This document shows positions 25,657-34,679 of a stretch of 64,000 nucleotides of DNA, piece after piece; position 1 is the first letter of the stretch, and every line of letters begins with the position of its first letter. Source of the stretch: Streptomyces sp. NBC_01463 (GTDB taxonomy: Bacteria; Actinomycetota; Actinomycetes; Streptomycetales; Streptomycetaceae); the NCBI GenBank assembly GCA_036227345.1, contig CP109468.1, positions 5,580,001 through 5,644,000 of the forward strand, given 5' to 3'. A program made the translations under genes and the position numbers. Below the pieces are notes generated by a model. The model worked only from the letters and a program-made list of their open reading frames with translations, ran no database searches and had not been told where the DNA came from.

Positions 25657-25963
25657 CCGGTGGGTGGGGGTCCGGTGCCCCTCCGGGGCGTCTCCTCAGA
25701 CGACGAACGTTTCCAGCCCCACGCAGCGGGAGCCCGGAATCCGTTCGTCGTCCTGCGGGGACTCCCCTGCACGGCCCCGGACCCGGCCGCCTCGCGTCTG
25801 CGGCGTTCGTGTCGCCGGTGTTCAGACGCGAGTGATGCTGGGTGGGGGCGTGCAGGGGCGTCCCCGCAGAAAAATGGCGTAATACCCGGCCCCCGCTACG
25901 TCTCCGGTTGCCACGCCAGTTTTTGAGGAGACGCCCCGGAGGGCCCCCACCCCCACCCACCGG
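25657..25963. repeat. nested palindromic element of about 307 bp
   Basis: The outer arms are 25657-25699 and the complement of 25924-25963 (about 40 bp, mostly identical, centred on CCTCCGGGGCGTCTCCTCA). Inside are CGACGAACG/CGTTCGTCG (25701-25709, 25742-25750), a 21-bp pair with one mismatch (25753-25773, 25849-25869), and CTCGCGTCTG/CAGACGCGAG (25791-25800, 25823-25832). No ORF in it looks real. It fits a MITE-like element or a large structured RNA. The 488-bp gap from 25538 to 26025 holds little else. Confidence 0.7.
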
Positions 25964-26025
25964 ACAGAGGCGAACCCGGCCCGTCCGGCGAACGGCGGCG
26001 GAGTGCGGACCGTTAGATTGGGTGG

Positions 26026-26814
26026 GTGTTCACACGTCGCTCGCGCCCCCGCACCCTCGCCCTGTGCGCCCTCCCGGTCCTCGCCCTGTTCGGCGTCGCG
26101 GCCTTCGCGCCGCTGCCGTTCACGCTGGCGCAGCCGGGCACGACGGCGAACGTGCTCGGCGACGACCACGGCACCCCGGTGATCAGTATCGAGGGCACCC
26201 CCACCCGGCCCACCAAGGGCGAGCTGAGGATGACCACGATCGTGGCGACCGGGCCCACCGCCGATGTCGGGATCGGCGATGTGATCGACAGCTGGTTCCG
26301 TACGGACCGGGCGGTCATGCCCCGTGACTCCGTCTACCCCTCCGGCGGCTCCGAGAAGGAGATCGAGAAGCACAACCTCGACGACATGGCGGAGTCCCAG
26401 GACTCCGCGGTCGACGCCGCCCTGAACTACCTCGGCAGGAAGCCCGGCTCCGTCGACGTGACCCTGCACCTCGCCGACGTGGGCGGCCCCAGCGCCGGCC
26501 TGTTCTTCGCGCTCGGCATCGTCGACAAGCTCGACGGCGACGGCTCCGGCGGCGATCTCACCGGCGGCCGCAGCATCGCCGGCACGGGCACCATCGAGGC
26601 GGACGGGGACGTCGGCGCGGTCGGCGGCGTCTCGCTCAAGACCCAGGCGGCCCGGCGCGACGGCGCCACCGTCTTCCTGGTGCCGAAGGCCGAGTGCAAG
26701 GAGGCGGAGTCCGAACTGCCGAAGGGGCTCCGGCTGATCCCGGTCACGACTCTGAAGGGCGCGGTGTCCTCGCTGAGGGCGCTGGACCACGGGGGGAAGA
26801 TCCCGAGCTGCTGA
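26026..26814 (+). CDS. secreted or membrane-anchored Lon-like (S16) serine protease without a PDZ domain
   Basis: A 262-residue protein. An N-terminal hydrophobic segment (about 10-28) serves as signal or anchor. The Lon-type Ser/Lys dyad is visible as GGPSAGLFFALGI (Ser156) and GAVGGVSLKTQAA (Lys205). Most actinobacterial relatives of the YlbL type are about 340 residues with a PDZ domain before the protease; here residues 40-150 show no PDZ signature. The GTG start has little Shine-Dalgarno. TAGATT lies 8 bp upstream, so the mRNA may be leaderless. Its last 71 bp overlap the converging MFS gene. Confidence 0.83.
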   Translation: MFTRRSRPRTLALCALPVLALFGVAAFAPLPFTLAQPGTTANVLGDDHGTPVISIEGTPTRPTKGELRMTTIVATGPTADVGIGDVIDSWFRTDRAVMPRDSVYPSGGSEKEIEKHNLDDMAESQDSAVDAALNYLGRKPGSVDVTLHLADVGGPSAGLFFALGIVDKLDGDGSGGDLTGGRSIAGTGTIEADGDVGAVGGVSLKTQAARRDGATVFLVPKAECKEAESELPKGLRLIPVTTLKGAVSSLRALDHGGKIPSC

Positions 26815-28090
26815 CCCCGTCCGCCGTACGGTCACCCGGCTCCCCGGTCGGGAGGCCGTCCATCGTCCGCCAGGACGGGAAGACCAGCGGGCTCAGCGTC
26901 GCGGTCAGGTACACCGCCCCCATCACCAGCAGCGCCCCCGTGGCCCCCGCGCTCTCCACCAGCAGGCCGGCGGCCAGCCCGCCCACCGGCAGGGCCAGTT
27001 CGCACCCCGCGGTGATGGCCCCGGAGACCCGGCTGCGCAGGGCGTCGGGCACGCTCCCGTAGATCACCGTCGTCAGGATCGGGTTCAGGACCCCTCCCGC
27101 GATCCCGCTCAGCACCATCGTCACCGCGAGCGGCGGCGTCGTACCGGTCAGCGCGGCGACCAGGTACCTCGGCGCCCCGCACAGCAGCACGCACACGGTG
27201 AACACGGCCCACCGCGAGAAGCGGTGCCCCACCGCCCCGTACAGCAGCGCCCCGGTCAGGCCGCCCGCCCCGAACAGCGCGGTGAGCAGCCCGAGATCGC
27301 GCGCCCCGCCGAGTTCGGCCGAGGCGTGCACCGGGAGCAGGACGGCGATCCAGCCCTGGTCGGTGCCGTTCATGAACAGGACCATCAGGACGACGCCGAG
27401 CAGCAGCCGGTTGCCGAACAAGTAGGCGTACCCCTCGCCCAGTTCGCGCCGGTAGGTGCGCAGGGAGACCGGCGCGGCGTTCTTGACCGGCTCCGCCGCG
27501 CGGATGCCCCGCAACCCCGCCGCGATCAGCGCGGCCGAGGTCAGGAAGCTCGCCGCGTCCAGCAGCAGCACCGTCTCCGCGCCGACCAGCGCGATCAGTA
27601 CCCCGGCCAGCGCGGCCCCGACCATCCGGGCCCCGCGCGAGACCGCGTCGAAGAGGCTGGCGGCGCGGGCGAGCGTGGTGCCGGCGTGCTCGGCCAGGTC
27701 GGGCACGAGGACGTAGCGCGCGGTGTTGCCCGGGGTGTGGACGAGTCCGTTGAGCGCCATCAGGACGCACAGCACCCAGAAGGAGAGTGCGTCGGCGTAG
27801 TACAGCAACGGCACGGCGGCGACGGCGAGTCCGCACACGGTGTCGGAGGCGATGGAGACCCGGCGGCGGCCGGTCCGGTCGATGACGGGCCCGCCGATCA
27901 GGGCGGAGACGACGATCGGCAGCGTCGCGCAGAAGGCGACGACTCCGGCCCGTCCGGCGCTTCCGGTGGTTTCGAGGACGAACCACGGCACGCCGATCAG
28001 GGTGAGTGAAGTACCTGCGGTGGATATGGAGTTGGCCGCCAGGACGGCGACGAGCGGTTTGCGGTCGGACCTGTTCCTCCCCCCGTCCAC
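26744..28090 (-). CDS. MFS transporter, MFS_3 (enterobactin-exporter-like) type
   Basis: A 448-residue transporter of about 12 segments, starting KPLVAVLAANSISTAG. A loop-2 motif GGPVIDRTGRRR is present. It starts at a GTG 3 nt after the stop of the small gene upstream, and an ArsR-type regulator heads the unit, so it is probably an inducible exporter. The hydrophilic C-terminal tail of about 35 residues is encoded where it overlaps the protease gene by 71 bp. The substrate is unknown. Confidence 0.87.
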   Translation of the reverse strand: MDGGRNRSDRKPLVAVLAANSISTAGTSLTLIGVPWFVLETTGSAGRAGVVAFCATLPIVVSALIGGPVIDRTGRRRVSIASDTVCGLAVAAVPLLYYADALSFWVLCVLMALNGLVHTPGNTARYVLVPDLAEHAGTTLARAASLFDAVSRGARMVGAALAGVLIALVGAETVLLLDAASFLTSAALIAAGLRGIRAAEPVKNAAPVSLRTYRRELGEGYAYLFGNRLLLGVVLMVLFMNGTDQGWIAVLLPVHASAELGGARDLGLLTALFGAGGLTGALLYGAVGHRFSRWAVFTVCVLLCGAPRYLVAALTGTTPPLAVTMVLSGIAGGVLNPILTTVIYGSVPDALRSRVSGAITAGCELALPVGGLAAGLLVESAGATGALLVMGAVYLTATLSPLVFPSWRTMDGLPTGEPGDRTADGVSSSGSSPRGPAPSARTPRPSES

Positions 28091-28093
28091 GGG

Positions 28094-28294
28094 CTACGCC
28101 GTGCGGGGCGCGCGGTACGGCACGACGGTCCGCTCCGGCAGGAGGCGCAGACCCGTCTCGACCAGGGTCCAGGCCAGCTTGGTCCGCAGCTGCCCGCGCG
28201 GGGCTCGGCGGTGGGTGAGGCGGAAGTCGTCGGCCCGGGCGCGCAGTTCGGCGGAGCGTATGCGGTGCAGGGCGAGGTGCGTGTCGGGATGCAT
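28094..28294 (-). CDS. small basic protein of unknown function
   Basis: A 66-residue protein rich in Arg and Leu (HLALHRIRSAELRARADDF), predicted mostly helical, with no membrane segment. Its ATG has AAGGG about 12 nt upstream. It sits between the ArsR regulator (14 bp) and the exporter (3 bp) in one transcription unit, which is the main support that it is real. Short proteins with this 'LHRIRSAELRA' start occur beside regulators in Streptomyces, from memory. No function is assigned. Confidence 0.62.
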   Translation of the reverse strand: MHPDTHLALHRIRSAELRARADDFRLTHRRAPRGQLRTKLAWTLVETGLRLLPERTVVPYRAPRTA

Positions 28295-28308
28295 GGCGTG
28301 GTGGCCCT

Positions 28309-28917
28309 TCAGTCGGTGGGGCGCGGGAAGACGTGCAGATGGGTGCGGACGACGGCGGATCCCTCGGTGTCCTCGGGGATGCGGCCGCGGTAACTGTTGA
28401 TCAGTTCGTGCACCTTCTCGGAGAGTTCACTGGCCAGCTCCGGGGTGAGCCGCACCTTGAAGTCGCTGAGGTCCGAGCCCTCGTACCACTCCTGGGGCCA
28501 CTCGTGCATCGTGCCGAGCCAGGTGTTCAGCTCCTGTGCGTGCGTCGACGCGACCTCGTGGAGGACGAGGCCCATCGCGCCGCGCACCTCGGGGTCGGGG
28601 TCGTACAGGAACTCGGGGCCGAAGGAGGCGCCGGCGTGCACGGCCCGCCACCAGCGCTCGCGTCCCTTGCCGCGCGTCGGGTCGTCCTCGACGAAGCCGT
28701 ACGCGGCGAGCTGGCGCAGGTGGTAGCTGGTGGCTCCGCTGGATTCGCCGAGCCGCTCGGCGAGACCGGAGGCGGTGGCGGGCCCGAACTCCCGGAGGGT
28801 GTTGAGCAGCCTGATGCGCAGGGGGTGGGCGAGTCCGCGCAGGGTGCGGGCGTCGATGCTGAGGACCTTCGGGTCCGCGGCGTTCGCGGCCCTGTCGTCG
28901 GGCTCTGTGGTTGGCAT
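28309..28917 (-). CDS. ArsR-type winged-helix transcriptional regulator
   Basis: A 202-residue protein. The winged helix (about 20-95) reads LRGLAHPLRIRLLNTLREFG, ASGLAERLGESSGATSYHLRQLAAYGF and GRERWWRAVH. The C-terminal 100 residues are an effector or dimer region without the metal-binding cysteines of classical ArsR, so a metal is unlikely as signal. Repeated CTTTGCAAC boxes lie directly upstream (28932-28980). It probably represses itself and the two downstream genes, ending in an MFS exporter. Confidence 0.88.
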   Translation of the reverse strand: MPTTEPDDRAANAADPKVLSIDARTLRGLAHPLRIRLLNTLREFGPATASGLAERLGESSGATSYHLRQLAAYGFVEDDPTRGKGRERWWRAVHAGASFGPEFLYDPDPEVRGAMGLVLHEVASTHAQELNTWLGTMHEWPQEWYEGSDLSDFKVRLTPELASELSEKVHELINSYRGRIPEDTEGSAVVRTHLHVFPRPTD

Positions 28918-28931
28918 GCCTCAACCATAGA

Positions 28932-28980
28932 GTTGCAAAGACAGCTTTGCAACAGGTCTTTGCAACATCTTCTTTGTAAC
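28932..28980. promoter_or_regulatory. multi-copy operator before the ArsR-type gene
   Basis: CTTTGCAAC occurs at 28945-28953 and 28958-28966, with CTTTGTAAC at 28972-28980. One inverted copy, GTTGCAAAG, is at 28932-28940. Copies 1 and 2 form an inverted repeat with a 4-nt spacer, and the rest repeat at 13-14 bp. The AT-rich block stands out in this genome and abuts the start codon. Confidence 0.78.
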
Positions 28981-28985
28981 TCTGT

Positions 28986-29029
28986 CCGGCCCTCCCGAGG
29001 CGGCTGTCCGGCCGCCCCGGGAGGGCCGG
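28986..29029 (-). terminator. terminator of the betaine-type ABC operon
   Basis: A 19-bp inverted repeat with one mismatch (28986-29004 with 29011-29029) and a 6-nt loop begins 4 bp beyond the substrate-binding gene's stop. Confidence 0.8.
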
Positions 29030-29032
29030 CTG

Positions 29033-30013
29033 TCACCCCGCCTTGATGAACCCCTCGTCGACCAGCCAGTCCTTCGCCACCTCGTGCGGGTCCTCGCCCT
29101 CGACGTCCACCTTGGCGTTCAGCTCCTGCGCGACCTGCGTGGTCAGCCGTGCGCTGAGCGGGTCGAGCAGGGCCGCGATCACCGGGTACTTCTCGAAGGT
29201 CGCGGTGTGGATGACGGGCGCCGCGTTGTAGTTGGGGAAGAAGTGCTTGTTGTCCGCCAGCACGTCGAGGTCCATCGCCTTGATGCGGCCGTCCGTGGTG
29301 AACACCTCGCCCAGCAGGCAGGAGTTGGACTTCGACACCTGGGTGTAGACGATGCCCGCGTCCATCTTCTTGATGTTGGCGGCCGGCAGCGACATCCCGT
29401 ACGCCTTCTCCATGCCGGGCAGTCCGTCGTTGCGGGAGGCGAACTCGTTCTCCACGCAGATCGTCACCGCCGAAGGGTTCTTCTTCGCCAGCGCGGCGAC
29501 GTCGGAGAGCGTCTTCAGGTGGTACTTCGCGTTGTTCTTCTTGCTGATCGCGAGCGCGTAGGTGTTGTTCAGCGTGGACTGCGGCAGCCAGGTCACCCCG
29601 TTCCCCCGGTCCTCCGCGCGGACCGCCTCCCACTGCTTCAGCGGGTCGGTGATCGGCTTGGCGTGGCCCAGATAGGTGATCCAGCCGGTGCCCGTGTACT
29701 CGTACATCGCGTCGGCGTCGCCCTGGACGATCGCCTCCCGGGCGCTGATCGAGCCGGGCAGGTTCGTCCGGTCCAGGACCTCCGCCCCGGCCGCCTTGAA
29801 GATCAGGCCGACCATCTGGCCCAGGATGATGTTCTCGCTGAAGTTCTTCGAGGTGACGGTCAGCGAGGCGCCGTCCAGCGGCTGCCCCTGCCCGACCGAG
29901 CCCGGCTCCACGTCGTCCACCATCGGGGAACCGCTCTTCAGCCCGCACCCCGCCAGCACCAGCGCCAGCGCGGCCGCCCCCGCCAGGCCCGCGCGCACCC
30001 GTCGCCTCCTCAT
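29033..30013 (-). CDS. glycine betaine/choline-type substrate-binding lipoprotein
   Basis: A 326-residue OpuAC/OpuBC-type binding protein. The start is MRRRRVRAGL; a lipobox LVLAGC places the lipidated cysteine near residue 23. Family motifs are TVTSKNFSENIILGQM, YEYTGTGWITYL and a final KDWLVDEGFIKAG. It captures quaternary-amine osmoprotectants; the exact ligand is not readable. It overlaps the upstream permease by 4 bp and is the last of four coupled genes. Confidence 0.9.
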   Translation of the reverse strand: MRRRRVRAGLAGAAALALVLAGCGLKSGSPMVDDVEPGSVGQGQPLDGASLTVTSKNFSENIILGQMVGLIFKAAGAEVLDRTNLPGSISAREAIVQGDADAMYEYTGTGWITYLGHAKPITDPLKQWEAVRAEDRGNGVTWLPQSTLNNTYALAISKKNNAKYHLKTLSDVAALAKKNPSAVTICVENEFASRNDGLPGMEKAYGMSLPAANIKKMDAGIVYTQVSKSNSCLLGEVFTTDGRIKAMDLDVLADNKHFFPNYNAAPVIHTATFEKYPVIAALLDPLSARLTTQVAQELNAKVDVEGEDPHEVAKDWLVDEGFIKAG

Positions 30014-30894
30014 CGCTCCACCTCCAGTCCGCGCGGTGTCAGCGCCACCTCGACGAGCGAGGCCAGCCAGTCCACCAGCAGTGCCAGCACCACCGTCAGC
30101 ACGGAACCGAGCACCAGCACCGGCATGCGCTGGGTCTGGATGCCCGAGGTGATCAGGTCGCCGAGACCGCCACCGCCGCCGAACGTGGCCAGCGTCGCCG
30201 TGCCCACGTTGAGCACCAGCGCGGTCCGTACACCCGCCAGGATCAGCGGGACGGCGAGCGGGAGTTCGACCTTCCGGAGCGTGCCCATCGCCGACATCCC
30301 GATGCCGCGCGAGGCCTCCACCAGCGTCGGTTCGATCGCCTTCAGACCGGCGACCGTGTTGGAGAGCACCGGCAGCACCGCGTAGATCACCATGCCGGTG
30401 ATCGCCGTCGACGGGCCGATGCCCAGCCAGATCACCAGCAGGGCCAGCAGACCGATCGCCGGGGTCGCCTGCCCGATGTTGGCGATCGCCGTGACCACCG
30501 GCGCCGCCTTGCTCAGTCCGCGCCGGGTCAGCGCGATGCCCAGCGGAATGGCGATGATCAGCACCCAGAACGTCGAGATCGCGGTCAGCCTGACGTGCTG
30601 CCACCACCGCAGCTGCACCGTGTCGCCCGCCAGGGAGTTCTCCGCGATCGAGTCCAGGTCGACGTTGGTGATCCACACGTACGTGATGACCAGCACCACC
30701 GCGAGCGCCGCCGGCACCAGCACCAGCTTGCGCCAGGTGATGCGGCGGGGTGGTCCGGCCGGCGAAGGCGACGGTTCCGCCTCCTCGTCGCGGAAGGCGT
30801 GGCCCTTGACGTCGTGTTCGCCCGGCGGGCGGTCCCGGTCGGACGCGGGGACCGGCCCGGAGGAGCGGGGGCCGGACGGGGAGTCGTTGCTCAT
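30010..30894 (-). CDS. betaine-type ABC transporter permease (second)
   Basis: A 294-residue OpuBB/OpuBD-type permease. About 60 hydrophilic N-terminal residues precede five or six membrane segments. The coupling loop reads VEASRGIGMSAMGTLRKVELPLAVP. The ATG at 30894 overlaps the ATPase stop by 4 bp. With the permease at 32146 it forms a heterodimeric channel. The two are only moderately similar, and the extra N-terminal tail is specific to this one. Confidence 0.9.
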   Translation of the reverse strand: MSNDSPSGPRSSGPVPASDRDRPPGEHDVKGHAFRDEEAEPSPSPAGPPRRITWRKLVLVPAALAVVLVITYVWITNVDLDSIAENSLAGDTVQLRWWQHVRLTAISTFWVLIIAIPLGIALTRRGLSKAAPVVTAIANIGQATPAIGLLALLVIWLGIGPSTAITGMVIYAVLPVLSNTVAGLKAIEPTLVEASRGIGMSAMGTLRKVELPLAVPLILAGVRTALVLNVGTATLATFGGGGGLGDLITSGIQTQRMPVLVLGSVLTVVLALLVDWLASLVEVALTPRGLEVER

Positions 30895-32153
30895 GTGCCC
30901 GCACCGCCCTCCAGCTCCTGGACGGTCTGATGGGTGCGCAGCTCCTCCAGCTCGTGCTGGTGCTCGATGGCGGTGAGCCGGTCGGCCTCCAGGAGTTCGT
31001 GCACCGAGTTCATCAGCGTGTGCATGTCGACGACGCCGATGAACTCGCCCCGCCGTCCGGTCACCGCGACCCGGCCGCCGCTGTCGGTCAGCACCGCCTC
31101 CAGCGCGTCGTGCAGCGTCGCGTCCCTGGTCACCGTGTCGTGCACCAGCTGCCCGGCCCGCGCCAGCGAACCGCGGGCCCGCATCAGGTCGCCGCGGCGC
31201 AGCCACTTGTACGGGCGGTTGCGGCGGTCCAGCATCAGCAGCTCGTTGTGCGGGCCGCTGCGCAGCTTGTTGAAGATGGACTGGAGCGGGTCGTCGACCG
31301 TCACCGTCGGGAACTCCGCGATCTCCACGTCCCGTACGCGGGTGAGGTTGAGCCGCTTCAGCGCCGCGCCCGCCCCGACGAAACCGGAGACGAAGTCGTC
31401 CGTCGGGTTGGTGAGGATGGCCTCCGGGGTGTCGAACTGGGCGATGTGCGAGTGCTCCCGCAGTACGGCGATCCGGTCGCCGAGCTTGATCGCCTCGTCG
31501 AAGTCGTGGGTGACGAAGACGATCGTCTTGTGGAGCTCGTGCTGGAGCCGGATCAGCTCGTCCTGGAGGTGGTCACGGGTGATCGGGTCGACCGCGCCGA
31601 ACGGCTCGTCCATCAGCAGCACGGGCGGATCGGCGGCCAGCGCCCGTGCCACGCCGACGCGCTGCTGCTGACCGCCGGAGAGCGCCCGCGGATAGCGGCC
31701 GTGGAACTCGCGCGGGTCCAGGCCGACCAGATCGAGCATCTCCTCGACCCGGTCCTTCACCTTCGACTTCGACCAGCCCACCATCTTCGGTACGAGGGCG
31801 ATGTTCTCGGCGACCGTCATGTGCGGGAAGAGCCCGGACGACTGGATCGCGTAACCGATCTTCCGGCGCAGCTTCACCGGGTCGATGTCCGTGACGTCCT
31901 CGTCGTCGATCCTGATCCGGCCCGAGGTCGGCTCGATCAGCCGGTTGATCATCTTCAGGGTGGTCGACTTCCCGCAGCCGGACGGCCCGACGAAGATCAC
32001 GGTCTCGCCGGCCTTGATGTCCATCGAGACGTTGTCCACGGCCGGGCTGGGATTGCCCGGATAGAGCTTGGTCAGGTTCTCCAGCTGGATGGTCGCCCCG
32101 GAGGTGGCGTTGACGACCGGCTCCGGCCCGGTCTCTGCGGCGGACTCAGACAC
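30891..32153 (-). CDS. betaine-type ABC transporter ATPase with CBS domains
   Basis: A 420-residue OpuA/OpuCA-type ATPase. Walker A is GPSGCGKST, the signature is LSGGQQQRVG, Walker B is VLLMDEP, and the switch is VTHD. After the nucleotide-binding domain (about 25-270) come two CBS modules (about 290-400) that in this family sense ionic strength or nucleotides. The GTG at 32153 overlaps the previous permease by 8 bp; longer in-frame starts upstream would run through that gene and were rejected. Confidence 0.92.
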   Translation of the reverse strand: MSESAAETGPEPVVNATSGATIQLENLTKLYPGNPSPAVDNVSMDIKAGETVIFVGPSGCGKSTTLKMINRLIEPTSGRIRIDDEDVTDIDPVKLRRKIGYAIQSSGLFPHMTVAENIALVPKMVGWSKSKVKDRVEEMLDLVGLDPREFHGRYPRALSGGQQQRVGVARALAADPPVLLMDEPFGAVDPITRDHLQDELIRLQHELHKTIVFVTHDFDEAIKLGDRIAVLREHSHIAQFDTPEAILTNPTDDFVSGFVGAGAALKRLNLTRVRDVEIAEFPTVTVDDPLQSIFNKLRSGPHNELLMLDRRNRPYKWLRRGDLMRARGSLARAGQLVHDTVTRDATLHDALEAVLTDSGGRVAVTGRRGEFIGVVDMHTLMNSVHELLEADRLTAIEHQHELEELRTHQTVQELEGGAGT

Positions 32154-32793
32154 GGATCCCCCTCGGGATGGTGAGCCGCCCCAGCAGCACGTACGCGGCG
32201 TCGAAGAGCAGGGCGAGGATGACGATGCCGAGCGTGCCCGCGAGCACCGAATTGATCGCGTTGGCACTGCCCAGCGAGGCGATGCCGCGGAAGATCTCGT
32301 TGCCGAGACCGGGCCCGGAGGCGTACGCGGCGATGGCGGCGATCCCCATGAGCATCTGGGTGGAGACCCGGATGCCGGTGAGGATCGGCGGCCAGGCGAG
32401 CGGCAGTTCCACCTTGGTGAGCCGGGCGAGCCGGGACATCCCGATGCCCTTCGCCGCGTCCACGAGCGCCGGGTCGACCCCGCGCAGCCCGACGATGGAG
32501 TTGCGGACGATGGGCAGCAGCCCGTACAGCGTCAGGGTGATCACGGTCGGCGCCACCCCGAGCCCCACCAGCGGGATCAGCAGACCGATCGCGGCGAGCG
32601 ACGGGATGGTCAGGACGGTCGCCGTGGAGGTGATCGCCACCGAGGACCCCCAGCCGCTGCGATAGCTGACCACCCCGATCAGGACGCCCAGCACGGTCGC
32701 GATCACCATGCACTGGAAGACGGCGCTCACGTGCTGGAACGCGTCGGTGAGCAACTGCTGGTGACGATTTCCCAGGTACTCCCAGAAGCTCAC
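32146..32793 (-). CDS. betaine-type ABC transporter permease (first)
   Basis: A 215-residue permease with about five membrane segments. The ATPase-contact loop is VDAAKGIGMSRLARLTKVELPLAWP. It is the first gene of the four-gene operon (permease, ATPase, permease, binding protein), which is a standard order for osmoprotectant importers. An Lrp-type regulator gene on the same strand ends 15 bp upstream, so the two may share a transcript. Confidence 0.9.
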   Translation of the reverse strand: MSFWEYLGNRHQQLLTDAFQHVSAVFQCMVIATVLGVLIGVVSYRSGWGSSVAITSTATVLTIPSLAAIGLLIPLVGLGVAPTVITLTLYGLLPIVRNSIVGLRGVDPALVDAAKGIGMSRLARLTKVELPLAWPPILTGIRVSTQMLMGIAAIAAYASGPGLGNEIFRGIASLGSANAINSVLAGTLGIVILALLFDAAYVLLGRLTIPRGIRV

Positions 32794-32808
32794 ACGTCAC
32801 TCCTCGGC

Positions 32809-33282
32809 TCAGTCGGTGTCCTGCGCCGCCTGTTCGACGAGCGGGATGATGCGCAGGGGTACGGGGTTCTCCATGACGATGGCCGTGGAGGCCCGGACAA
32901 TGCCATCAAATCCGACAACCCGGTCGATCACCCGCTGGAGATCGGCGTTGGAACGGGCCACCAGCCGGCACAGCATGTCGCCGTGCCCGGTGGTGGTGTG
33001 CAGCTCCAGCACCTCCGGTACGCCGCCCAAGTGGGCCCGCACGTCGGCGCCTTGGCCCTGTTTGATCTCCAGCGTGGCGAAGGCGGTGACGGGATAACCG
33101 AGGGCGGCCGGGTCCACGTCCGGACCGAAGCCGCGGATGACGCCATTCGACTGAAGACGGTCCAGGCGCGCCTGGACCGTCCCGCGCGCCACACCGAGCC
33201 GGCGCGACGCCTCCAGGACCCCGATCCGCGGCTCGCGCGCCAGCAGGACGATGAGACGCCCGTCGAGATGATCGATCGCCAC
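32809..33282 (-). CDS. Lrp/AsnC-family transcriptional regulator
   Basis: A 157-residue protein: a helix-turn-helix (LDGRLIVLLAREP, EASRRLGVARGTVQARLDRLQ) and a RAM effector domain (about 70-145; YPVTAFATLEIKQGQG, TGHGDMLCRLVARS). I start it at the GTG at 33282 because GGAGG lies 7 nt before it. An ATG at 33318 would add 12 residues without a ribosome-binding site. It diverges from the 4-hydroxyphenylpyruvate dioxygenase gene, so tyrosine or another aromatic amino acid is a likely effector (inference). Confidence 0.9.
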   Translation of the reverse strand: MAIDHLDGRLIVLLAREPRIGVLEASRRLGVARGTVQARLDRLQSNGVIRGFGPDVDPAALGYPVTAFATLEIKQGQGADVRAHLGGVPEVLELHTTTGHGDMLCRLVARSNADLQRVIDRVVGFDGIVRASTAIVMENPVPLRIIPLVEQAAQDTD

Positions 33283-34562
<1,280 letters not shown>

Positions 34563-34620
34563 TCCACGGCCCTTTCCGGTCCAGGGCCACCACTGATCCA
34601 CCCACGACGGGGGAACACCG

Positions 34621-34654
34621 CGACGGGCGGGCCGGAACTCCGGCCCGCCCGTCG
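34621..34654. terminator. bidirectional terminator between hppD and the TPR gene
   Basis: A perfect 15-bp inverted repeat (34621-34635 with 34640-34654) around AACT lies between convergent genes. Confidence 0.88.
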
Positions 34655-34679
34655 CGGCGTGCGGGGGCGGCGCCCCGCG

